From contig JAQVIB010000015.1 of NCBI GenBank assembly GCA_028695945.1, positions 1 to 15,689 on the forward strand: 15,689 bases of DNA. The letters run 5' to 3'. The DNA comes from Lachnospiraceae bacterium. Its GTDB lineage: Bacteria; Bacillota; Clostridia; Lachnospirales; Anaerotignaceae. Position numbers and translations under genes: made by a program. The notes under the pieces were generated by a model. It was given only the letters and a program-made list of their open reading frames with translations. It was not told the origin of the DNA and made no database searches. Shown one piece after another: positions 1 through 6,261 of the stretch; within the stretch, counting starts at the first letter, position 1, and each line of letters opens with the position of its first letter.

Positions 1-644
1 TAGAAGTAATAGAGGACGAAGTGGTTGGACTTAGTTTTGAGGAAAAGCTTAGGGTTACAACTACAAAAAGCAGCTACACCGCTGATAGCGTTATCCTTGC
101 AACGGGCTCATCAAGGGCAGTGCCTAAAATAAAAGGGGTAAAGGAACTTGAGGGAAAAGGCGTTAGCTACTGTGCTGTTTGTGATGGATTTTTCTTCCGT
201 GGGAAGCCTCTTACTGTTTTAGGGAATGGGGAATATGCGGTGCATGAGGCGAAGGAACTATTGCCTTTGGCACAGAGTGTTACAATAGCCACTGATGGAA
301 AGAACATGGAGGTTGACGTACCTGAAGGTGTGGCAGTTAAAACTGAAAAAATAGCTGAAATTAAAGGCGAGGGAAAAGTTGAAATAATAGCCTTTGAAAA
401 TGGAGCAGAGCATGAGGCTTCGGGCGTATTTGTGGCAATGGGTGTTGCCGGTAGTGCAGACCTTGCACGAAAGATTGGTGCGGAAACGGAGGGAAACAAA
501 ATTATTGTAGATGAGAATATGGCGACTAATGTACCAGGTCTTTTTGCCGCAGGAGATTGTGTTGGTGGACTACTGCAAATTTCCAAGGCTGTAAGTGATG
601 GTGCAATTGCTGGAACGAATGCAGTAAAGTTTGTTAGAAGATAG
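1..644 (+). CDS. Thioredoxin-reductase-like flavoprotein, 3' part (5' end outside window)
   Basis: The frame is open from position 3 and has no convincing start inside the window, so the FAD-binding N-terminus lies upstream. Visible features are an ATGS element (residues ATGSSRAVP), the redox-active disulfide CAVCDG (codons 171-188, family form CxxCDG), and the C-terminal FAD-contact motif GLFAAGDCVGG. The family passes electrons through this disulfide to thioredoxin. The inserted nucleotide-binding domain is unusual. The glycine motif reads GNGEYAVHEA (222-251) instead of the usual GGGxSAxEEA. The HRRxxxR element that holds the NADPH 2'-phosphate is absent, with VTIATDGKN in its place. This resembles the ferredoxin-linked, pyridine-nucleotide-independent reductases of clostridia, which is an inference. 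The gene converges on thioredoxin at 903-1214, a plausible substrate. The thioredoxin-reductase-family call is firm; the electron donor is not. Confidence 0.85.
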   Translation, partial: EVIEDEVVGLSFEEKLRVTTTKSSYTADSVILATGSSRAVPKIKGVKELEGKGVSYCAVCDGFFFRGKPLTVLGNGEYAVHEAKELLPLAQSVTIATDGKNMEVDVPEGVAVKTEKIAEIKGEGKVEIIAFENGAEHEASGVFVAMGVAGSADLARKIGAETEGNKIIVDENMATNVPGLFAAGDCVGGLLQISKAVSDGAIAGTNAVKFVRR

Positions 645-649
645 AAACT

Positions 650-854
650 AAAACCTTGAGAGCTTCGCTATAAAACACCCATACGGGTTTCCTGTCAGCA
701 TTTTGCTTTGCAAAGCTGTCCTGCGTACAGATGGCACGTCTTTGCCATTGCCACCTTAAACCTTCTAAAACCGCATAGATATGCGGTTTTAATGAAAGTT
801 ATTGGTCTTGCTTTTTTCAAAAAGCAAGTGGGGTTGGGGCAAAGCCCAAGGTTT
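650..854 (+). repeat. Structured intergenic repeat, copy 1 (MITE-like, ~205 bp)
   Basis: This element shares its ends and core with 9568-9714. It starts AAAACCTTGAG and ends GCCCAAGGTTT, so its ends are imperfect inverted repeats. Two internal hairpins are shared with copy 2: an 11-bp stem at 766-791 (TAAAACCGCAT, loop AGAT) and a ~10-bp stem at 807-828 (CTTGCTTTTT). Compared with copy 2 it carries about 50 extra bases between roughly 695 and 760. It begins 5 nt after the reductase stop codon. No transposase is encoded. An apparent open frame at 708-899 is a by-product of the repeat and I do not call it a gene. Confidence 0.85.
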
Positions 855-863
855 GTCTTTATT

Positions 864-896
864 AAAACCCCTTATCTTAACGAGATAAGGGGTTTT
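864..896. terminator. Strong bidirectional intrinsic terminator between convergent genes
   Basis: A 14-bp perfect stem (864-877 pairs with 883-896) encloses the loop TAACG. It has A residues on the left arm and TTTTT on the right, so it can stop transcription from either side. It sits between the reductase/repeat (+) and thioredoxin (-), whose stop codon is at 903. Confidence 0.88.
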
Positions 897-902
897 TAAT
901 GA

Positions 903-1214
903 TTATTTTTCAAGCATTTTTATGATATGTGCCTTTGGTTTAACGCCTACAGATGTGTCTACTACCTTACCGTTTTTCATAACAACTAAAGTAGGTATAC
1001 TCATTACACCAAACTTGCCAGCAAGTTCTGGTTGTTCATCCACGTTAATTTTTCCTACCTTTACACCAGCAACTTCACCAGCAACTTCATCTATAACAGG
1101 TGAAACCATGCGGCAAGGCCCGCACCAAGGTGCCCAAAAATCTAATAGTACAGGTTTTTCACTTTCCATTACTTCCTTTTGAAAATTTTCATTATTAATA
1201 TTTAAAGCTGACAT
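903..1214 (-). CDS. trxA: Thioredoxin
   Basis: A complete 103-residue thioredoxin, the usual family length. The active site WCGPC is at residues 30-34, preceded by DFWAP, with the buried Asp25. The cis-proline loop SIPT has Pro74, and the C-terminal strand/helix region (NGKVVDTSVG...) is normal. It reduces protein disulfides in the cytoplasm and is recharged by a thioredoxin reductase, possibly the convergent flavoprotein at 1-644. The ATG at 1214 is supported by AAGGAGGA (complement of 1221-1228), 6 nt upstream. It lies downstream of the carboxypeptidase on the same strand, but a 90-nt gap with a -10-like TATAAT suggests its own promoter. Confidence 0.97.
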   Translation of the reverse strand: MSALNINNENFQKEVMESEKPVLLDFWAPWCGPCRMVSPVIDEVAGEVAGVKVGKINVDEQPELAGKFGVMSIPTLVVMKNGKVVDTSVGVKPKAHIIKMLEK

Positions 1215-1261
1215 ATGAAATCCTCCTTTTATTATAAAATAGTATTCGTTGATATGTTTGT

Positions 1262-1304
1262 ATTATACTTTAATCAGAAATATTTGTATGTGAGTTTATC
1301 ACAT
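1262..1304 (-). promoter_or_regulatory. Probable trxA promoter with inverted repeat over the -35 region
   Basis: On the minus strand a perfect TATAAT (complement of 1262-1267) lies 47 nt before the trxA start. No good -35 hexamer is visible at 17 bp. The expected -35 position (about 1285-1290) instead overlaps the perfect inverted repeat ATGTGA-TAAAC-TCACAT (1288-1304), which directly abuts the stop codon of the upstream carboxypeptidase gene. A weak -35 plus a palindrome suggests activator or repressor control, but this is inference. Confidence 0.45.
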
Positions 1305-2660
1305 TTATTTAGCAGTATGTTCTTTTGTGGTTTCCCTAAGTTTTACTATTCGTGCTTTGCGTATTCTTTTTTTGCGTTCGTATTCTATTTTGTTTAAGGA
1401 AAAACGTGTTGTGGCAAGTACTAATATTGTTAATGCAAGCAAAGCAGCAATAAGGCGTATGCTTATTGGGTTTTTGGTATCATTTTCATTTGTGGAAGCT
1501 GGTGGTGGCGGCAACTGATTTTGTGAAACAATATTTGCAGAAGCAATTTGAGTTCCATTTATTTCAAAGGTTGCATTGCCTAATGCCTGACCAGTTGATA
1601 CAGGTGATTTAATGCTTTGTGGCAGTTGATTATTGCTTTTTATGTTAGCTAGGGGAAATCCCTTTGGAAGGCTAACAACAACGTTGTCACTATAAACTGC
1701 GTTAACTGTTCCTAAATCTTTAGTTCCCTTTTTTGTTTCTTCTGTCACATTTATAGTAGTGAAAATATTACCTTTTTTTGCAATGGTTTTTGTTTCAAAA
1801 TTGTTAAAGCCGAAATCAAAAAGTTTTGCAGTGTCAGTGTATTCTCCATATCCTGTAGATTTAAGAACGACAGATATTAGTGTTGTATCACCATCTTGGG
1901 CAAATGCCACCAAGGTGTTTCCTGCTTGGTTGGTAAATCCTGTTTTACCGCCTATACATTTATCATAGTAGAATATTGAACTGCTTTTTATAAGCTGATT
2001 TTGCCCGTAAAGGTATCGGGTTTCTGGCTGCTTATTTGTAGGTGGAATTTCATAATACTTAGTTAACATAAGTTCTTTGAAAAAATCGAATTTCAAAAGT
2101 TCCTTTGCAATAAGAGCCATGTCATGGGCAGAGGTGTAGTGGTTTTCATTATGCAGTCCATTGGCGTTTACAAAGTTTGTATTGGTACACCCAAGTTCCT
2201 TTGCACGTGATGTCATGTGAAGGGCAAAATCATCCAGTGTTCCGTCGATATGTTCTGCAACACCATTTGAAACCTCGTTGGCAGATTGAAGCATAATGGC
2301 ATAAAGTCCTTGACGCATAGTTATTTCTTCGTCAACATCTATGGCTATGTGACTGCTTCCTGGTTCAATGCTAAAAACTGCATCATGGGAAAAGTGCATT
2401 GTTTCATCCAGATTTCCGTATTCCAGTGCTAAAAGCACAGTCATAAGTTTAGTGATACTGGCTGGATATTGTGCTTTATCACTTTCCTTTTCATATAAAA
2501 CATCACCTGAAGATGCATCAATAAGTATTGCACTTTCGGCATCTAGTGTTAAAGCATTTGCTTGTTGTTGAATGTTTTGCGGTATATAAGCGGCATTAAC
2601 CGTAATTATTTGAGATACTGAGATAATAATTGTTAAAAGTGTAATTATTTGTTTTTTCAT
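1305..2660 (-). CDS. D-alanyl-D-alanine carboxypeptidase (peptidase S11, DacA/DacF type)
   Basis: A 451-residue penicillin-binding carboxypeptidase that trims the terminal D-Ala from peptidoglycan stem peptides outside the cell. It has an N-terminal signal peptide (about residues 1-23, cut near VNA-A). The three active-site motifs are in order: SITK (68-71, nucleophile Ser68), SAN (126-128) and KTG (239-241). A PBP5-type C-terminal beta domain follows (about 285-375). After it come a proline-rich linker (LPPPPAST, about 383-390), one membrane span (about 399-418) and a very basic ~30-residue tail. The family commonly uses an amphipathic anchor helix; here a full membrane span is predicted. 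The ATG at 2660 is supported by AGGAG (complement of 2667-2671), 6 nt upstream. Whether it acts in vegetative growth or sporulation cannot be told from sequence. Confidence 0.93.
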   Translation of the reverse strand: MKKQIITLLTIIISVSQIITVNAAYIPQNIQQQANALTLDAESAILIDASSGDVLYEKESDKAQYPASITKLMTVLLALEYGNLDETMHFSHDAVFSIEPGSSHIAIDVDEEITMRQGLYAIMLQSANEVSNGVAEHIDGTLDDFALHMTSRAKELGCTNTNFVNANGLHNENHYTSAHDMALIAKELLKFDFFKELMLTKYYEIPPTNKQPETRYLYGQNQLIKSSSIFYYDKCIGGKTGFTNQAGNTLVAFAQDGDTTLISVVLKSTGYGEYTDTAKLFDFGFNNFETKTIAKKGNIFTTINVTEETKKGTKDLGTVNAVYSDNVVVSLPKGFPLANIKSNNQLPQSIKSPVSTGQALGNATFEINGTQIASANIVSQNQLPPPPASTNENDTKNPISIRLIAALLALTILVLATTRFSLNKIEYERKKRIRKARIVKLRETTKEHTAK

Positions 2661-2681
2661 ACTGAACTCCTATGTATTTTT

Positions 2682-2711
2682 TTGGCAATTCATGTTACAA
2701 TTAGTATAGCA
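2682..2711. promoter_or_regulatory. Overlapping divergent promoters for the carboxypeptidase gene and the comEA operon
   Basis: Plus strand: TTGGCA (2682-2687), a 17-bp spacer, then TATAGC (2705-2710). This would serve the comEA-like operon. Minus strand: extended -10 TGCTATACT (complement of 2703-2711), which would serve the carboxypeptidase gene with a leader of about 35 nt. The two -10 elements occupy nearly the same bases, so simultaneous use looks impossible. Both are predictions from hexamer matches. Confidence 0.42.
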
Positions 2712-2765
2712 GAAATATGGTGTTTATAAAACAAAAAAATATCTTAAAGAAGGTTTTGCGTTAAA

Positions 2766-3161
2766 ATGAAAGATAGGTTAAGTTTTACAAACAAAATAAA
2801 TAAATATTTAATAATTTCTTTATTGGTTATAGGTTGCGGTTTATGGTATTCTACTTACAGGCAACCAAGCAAAATACAGTTTGTGCAAAATTCTGAAAAA
2901 TATTACAATACTGTAGACATTGCTGAAAAATTTGAAACTGAAATGTATTTGGAAAATTTGGTAAACATAAATATTGCCACAAAAGAAGAACTAATGACCC
3001 TAAATGGTATTGGTGAAATAACGGCAGATAAAATTATAGAGTATAGAACCCTGAATGGTGATTTTGAGGATACTGATGAATTAATGAATGTGTATGGAAT
3101 AGGTGAAAAAACCTATGAAAAGTTTAAGGATAAAGTTACAGTGTCTTTAAACTTAAAATAG
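2766..3161 (+). CDS. comEA: ComEA-like DNA-binding protein (short form)
   Basis: A 131-residue protein with an N-terminal hydrophobic segment (about residues 14-28) and a C-terminal pair of helix-hairpin-helix motifs (about 65-125) containing GIGE at 81-84 and 111-114. The spacing VNINIATKEEL...GIG...AdKIIEYR...GdF...dELmnVyGIGekt is the typical ComEA pattern. ComEA binds double-stranded DNA at the outer membrane face and hands it to ComEC, which is encoded in the same gene run at 6262. The protein is short: the middle part has no SLBB domain of the kind found in longer ComEA proteins. VIGC at 21-24 fits a lipobox, so a lipoprotein rather than a signal anchor is possible. AAAGAAGG lies at 2746-2753, 12 nt before ATG. 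It is the first gene of the probable six-gene operon. Confidence 0.85.
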   Translation: MKDRLSFTNKINKYLIISLLVIGCGLWYSTYRQPSKIQFVQNSEKYYNTVDIAEKFETEMYLENLVNINIATKEELMTLNGIGEITADKIIEYRTLNGDFEDTDELMNVYGIGEKTYEKFKDKVTVSLNLK

Positions 3162-3176
3162 AGGAGGACAGGAAAG

Positions 3177-3869
3177 ATGGAGTACAAAATACTTGTTGTG
3201 GATGATGAAAAATTAATCGTAAAGGGTATAAAATTCAGTTTGGAGCAGGACAATATGGAAGTTACAGCTGCTTATGATGGAGAGGATGCCCTTAATTTAA
3301 TAAAAGCACAGGAGTTTGACCTTGTAGTACTGGATGTTATGCTTCCAAAAATGGACGGACTTCAGGTGTGTCAGCAGGCTAGAGAGTTTTCACAGGTTCC
3401 TATTATTATGTTGACAGCAAAAGGCGAAGATATGGATAAGATTATGGGTCTTGAATATGGTGCAGATGATTACATTGTTAAACCTTTTAATATTTTGGAG
3501 CTTAAAGCACGTATAAAAGCAATTTTAAGGCGTAGTGTTCGTAAAATTCAAATTAAAGAGGCTCCTAAGAAAAAAATGCTGGAGTATAGAGGTTTAAGGC
3601 TGGAATTTGACAGCAGAAGAGTTTTTATTGATGACAGGGAAGCAAATTTAACTGCAAAGGAGTTTGACCTTCTAGAGCTTTTTATGGAAAACCCAGGGAA
3701 GGTATACAGCAGGGATAATCTTTTGGATACGGTATGGGGTTTTGAATACCCAGGAGATGCACGTACAGTTGATGTTCATGTACGTAGGCTTAGAGAAAAA
3801 ATAGAGGCAAACCCAAGTGACCCTAAGTATATTTTTACAAAGTGGGGAGTGGGATACTATTTTGGATAA
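3177..3869 (+). CDS. OmpR/PhoB-family response regulator
   Basis: A 230-residue two-component transcription regulator. The receiver domain (1-120) has the acidic pocket Asp9/Asp10, phospho-acceptor Asp53 (VVLDVMLP), Thr80 and Lys102 (VKPF). The winged-helix DNA-binding domain covers about 135-229 (LTAKEFDLLELF, DVHVRRLREKIE, WGVGYYFG). It starts 15 nt after comEA with a strong GAGGAGG at 3161-3167. Its end overlaps the kinase start, so the two are probably translationally coupled. Its position inside a competence gene run makes DNA-uptake or envelope genes candidate targets, which is inference. All residues needed for phosphorylation are present. Confidence 0.96.
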   Translation: MEYKILVVDDEKLIVKGIKFSLEQDNMEVTAAYDGEDALNLIKAQEFDLVVLDVMLPKMDGLQVCQQAREFSQVPIIMLTAKGEDMDKIMGLEYGADDYIVKPFNILELKARIKAILRRSVRKIQIKEAPKKKMLEYRGLRLEFDSRRVFIDDREANLTAKEFDLLELFMENPGKVYSRDNLLDTVWGFEYPGDARTVDVHVRRLREKIEANPSDPKYIFTKWGVGYYFG

Positions 3870-5280
3870 GAAGAAGGGTCGCCACGGCATAAGGTGGCTT
3901 TTATTAATAACATATGTGTGTACAGGGGTTATTCCTTTATTGCTTTTAAGTAATGTGGTGTTTAAAACAACAGAAAAATATTATATTGAAGAACGAAAAA
4001 AAGAACTTTTGAATCAGGCAAACATCCTTTCCGGCCATATTGTAATTTCTGATTATATGTATGATATTCAAAAGGCAGAGGAATTTGGCAAGGATATTGA
4101 GCAGACAAGTATACAAGGCGGTTTTAGAATTATAGTTACAGATGCAATGGGAACAGTTATTAATGATTCTAATAAAACTGAAATTAATAAAACTTACCTA
4201 ATTCCAGAGATTATAGAAGCATTGGATAATAAAGACGTTGCAAGGGAACAATTAAATGGAAGTATTTATGCGGTAGCTTCCATAGTAAATGACAATGGTA
4301 AAAAGGTTGGAGCTGTGCTTATTGCGGATATGCCAACAGATATTACACTAAAGATGGAAGTTGTTAATAAGCAAATATATATTATGACGGCGGTTATTGT
4401 GTTAGTGGTGCTTGCAGTTGTATTCATATTTTCCCAAATGATAACAGAGCCTTTGGAAAAAATGGCAAAGGTTATTCAAAAAATGGCAGACGGACATTTA
4501 GACCAGCGTGTTCCAGTGGCAACAATGTCTCAAAATGAGATAATGGAAGTTGGTGATGCTGTAAATAATATGGCGGAAAAATTGCAGCAAGTGGATATTT
4601 CCAGGCAGCAGTTTGTTAGCAACGTTAGCCATGAACTTAAAACACCGCTTAGCTCTATCAAGGTTTTAAGCGAATCTATTTTGCTAAATGGTGAAGCACC
4701 AAAAGAAATGTATGTAGAATTTTTGCAGGACATTAACAACGAGGTAGACCGTATGACGGAAATAATAAACGATTTATTAACACTTGTACGTCTTGACCAG
4801 AAGGAAGTGCCTGTTAACTTTAAGCAGGAGAATCTTAATAATTTGGTTAGCGATATAGTAAAAAGACTCAATCCATTGGCTGTTCACAAAAATATAAATT
4901 TAAGCTGTGAACTTATTCAGGAGGTACTGGCGGATATAGATGCAACAAAGCTAACCCTTGCGGTATCAAATCTTATTGAAAATGGAATTAAGTATACAGA
5001 TGAAGGTGGAGAGGTTAAAGTTGTTTTGGACTGTGACCACCAAAATGCCTTTATAACCGTTAGCGACACTGGTGTTGGCATGGCAGAGGAGGAACTAGGA
5101 AAAATTTTCGACCGATTTTATAGAATTGATAAAACACGTGACAGAGAAACTGGTGGCACAGGGCTTGGTCTTTCCATAACCCATTCTACAGTACTTATGC
5201 ACGATGGAAGCATTAGGGTATCCAGTCGTGAAAACGAAGGGACTACTTTTGTTGTAAGAATACCGCTTATGCATAGCTGA
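3862..5280 (+). CDS. Membrane sensor histidine kinase (HAMP-HisKA-HATPase_c)
   Basis: A 472-residue kinase from the chosen TTG start. Span 1 is at about residues 11-33. The extracytoplasmic sensor, about 34-170, may be a single Cache/PAS-like fold (FRIIVTDAMGTVIND, YAVASIVNDNGKKVGAVLIA). Span 2 is at about 172-193, then HAMP. The phospho-accepting His257 lies in VSHELKTPLSS. The N box (NLIENGIKYTD) contains Asn374. The G1 box is DTGVGM, the F box is FDRFYRID and the G2 box is GGTGLGL (431-437). It should phosphorylate the adjacent regulator. The frame is open further upstream to a GTG at 3817, but that would overlap the regulator by 53 nt. TTG at 3862 overlaps only 8 nt and has GGGGAG at 3844-3849, so I prefer it. 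The stimulus is unknown. Confidence 0.93.
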   Translation: MDKKKGRHGIRWLLLITYVCTGVIPLLLLSNVVFKTTEKYYIEERKKELLNQANILSGHIVISDYMYDIQKAEEFGKDIEQTSIQGGFRIIVTDAMGTVINDSNKTEINKTYLIPEIIEALDNKDVAREQLNGSIYAVASIVNDNGKKVGAVLIADMPTDITLKMEVVNKQIYIMTAVIVLVVLAVVFIFSQMITEPLEKMAKVIQKMADGHLDQRVPVATMSQNEIMEVGDAVNNMAEKLQQVDISRQQFVSNVSHELKTPLSSIKVLSESILLNGEAPKEMYVEFLQDINNEVDRMTEIINDLLTLVRLDQKEVPVNFKQENLNNLVSDIVKRLNPLAVHKNINLSCELIQEVLADIDATKLTLAVSNLIENGIKYTDEGGEVKVVLDCDHQNAFITVSDTGVGMAEEELGKIFDRFYRIDKTRDRETGGTGLGLSITHSTVLMHDGSIRVSSRENEGTTFVVRIPLMHS

Positions 5281-5296
5281 AAAGGAGGTGTTGTTG

Positions 5297-6253
5297 TTGA
5301 AAAAAAGAAATTTAATTTATATAAGTATATTAGTAATAGTTTTTGCTGCTATTTTTGCAGTGTCTTCACTAAAGAGTGAAGAAGAAAGTACTTCGGCTGA
5401 ACCAATTAATTTAACGCAGGACATATATTATGTGGATGTAGAAAGTTCTAACCTTAAAACGGAGCAGCATGTTATAGGTGGCAAAAGCCTTTTGGAAATG
5501 CTTACTAACGCTGCAATAGAACTAAAAAATGCGCCTAAAAGTGAAACATTAGTATCTGCAATACCCCAAAATGTTCAAATACTTGATGTTTCTCTTAAAG
5601 ATAACGTTGTAACAGTTAATGTATCCAAAAACTATGCCGATATGAAAACAGGAGAAGAAATGTTTTGTAGGGCGGCATTGGTATGGACGTTTACAGGTTT
5701 TTATTTTGTAGACGAAGTGGAAATTTTGGTTGAAGGAGTGCCACTTGCCAAAACTAATGGAACACCTTTTGGGCCTATGGGCAGGGACGACCTTATTGTT
5801 GATGCACAAATAGAGGCCGAGCCAACAAATTCTACCAGAGTATTTACACTGTATTTTGCTAATGAAGATGCAACGGCCCTTGTTGCAGAGGAACGAAGAG
5901 TGGAAGTGAATCCAAACCAACCTGTGGAAAAATATATTCTTGAACAGCTTATTCTAGGTCCTAAAGAGGCTGGACATGTGGCTACTGTACCGCCTGAAAC
6001 AAAAATACGTAATATAAAAACGGCGGACAAAATATGTTATGTTGACCTAAGTGAAGAGTTCGTAACGAAACACGGCGGAGGTTCAACAGGTGAAACACTT
6101 ACAATATATTCAATAGTAAATTCTTTGGCAGAGCTGAAGGATGTAGAAAAAGTTCAATTTCTTATTGAAGGAGAAAAACAAGACGAGTTTAAGGGACATC
6201 TGGAGTTTGGAAAGCCATTTGAGCCTTACAACTTTTCAGAAGAAAAGCAATAG
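5297..6253 (+). CDS. Membrane-anchored protein with two GerMN domains
   Basis: A 318-residue protein from TTG 5297. It has an N-terminal hydrophobic anchor (about residues 6-22) without a lipobox cysteine. Two tandem GerMN-type domains follow, at about 40-155 (LLEMLTNAAIELKN...VTVNVSKNYADM) and 182-300 (EKYILEQLILGPKEAG...CYVDLSEEFV...YSIVNSLAEL...VQFLIEG). The domain is known from GerM of Bacillus (sporulation and germination) and from LpqB of actinobacteria, the accessory protein of the MtrA-MtrB system. Four in-frame starts occur in a row (GTG 5288, TTG 5291, 5294, 5297). AAAGGAGG ends at 5288, so only TTG 5297 has normal spacing (8 nt). It lies directly after the kinase, which suggests a partner of the sensor outside the membrane; that role is inference. 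Confidence 0.85.
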   Translation: MKKRNLIYISILVIVFAAIFAVSSLKSEEESTSAEPINLTQDIYYVDVESSNLKTEQHVIGGKSLLEMLTNAAIELKNAPKSETLVSAIPQNVQILDVSLKDNVVTVNVSKNYADMKTGEEMFCRAALVWTFTGFYFVDEVEILVEGVPLAKTNGTPFGPMGRDDLIVDAQIEAEPTNSTRVFTLYFANEDATALVAEERRVEVNPNQPVEKYILEQLILGPKEAGHVATVPPETKIRNIKTADKICYVDLSEEFVTKHGGGSTGETLTIYSIVNSLAELKDVEKVQFLIEGEKQDEFKGHLEFGKPFEPYNFSEEKQ

Positions 6254-6261
6254 GTGATTAT

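Noticed and set aside
708..899. 63-residue plus-strand open frame
   Set aside because: It lies inside repeat copy 1 and the terminator. A similar peptide (LAFFKKQVGLG) arises from copy 2, so it reflects repeat sequence, not a gene.
922..1182. 86-residue open frame opposite trxA
   Set aside because: It is antisense to a clear thioredoxin gene and shows no ribosome binding site or family motif.
3817..3861. GTG 3817 as the sensor kinase start
   Set aside because: It would extend 53 nt into the regulator gene, adds residues without family character and lacks a ribosome binding site. TTG 3862 fits better.
3177..6253. Calling the signalling genes mtrA, mtrB and lpqB outright
   Set aside because: Only gene order and the shared GerMN domain support this. 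The GerMN protein has no lipobox and no beta-propeller as in LpqB, so orthology is not claimed.
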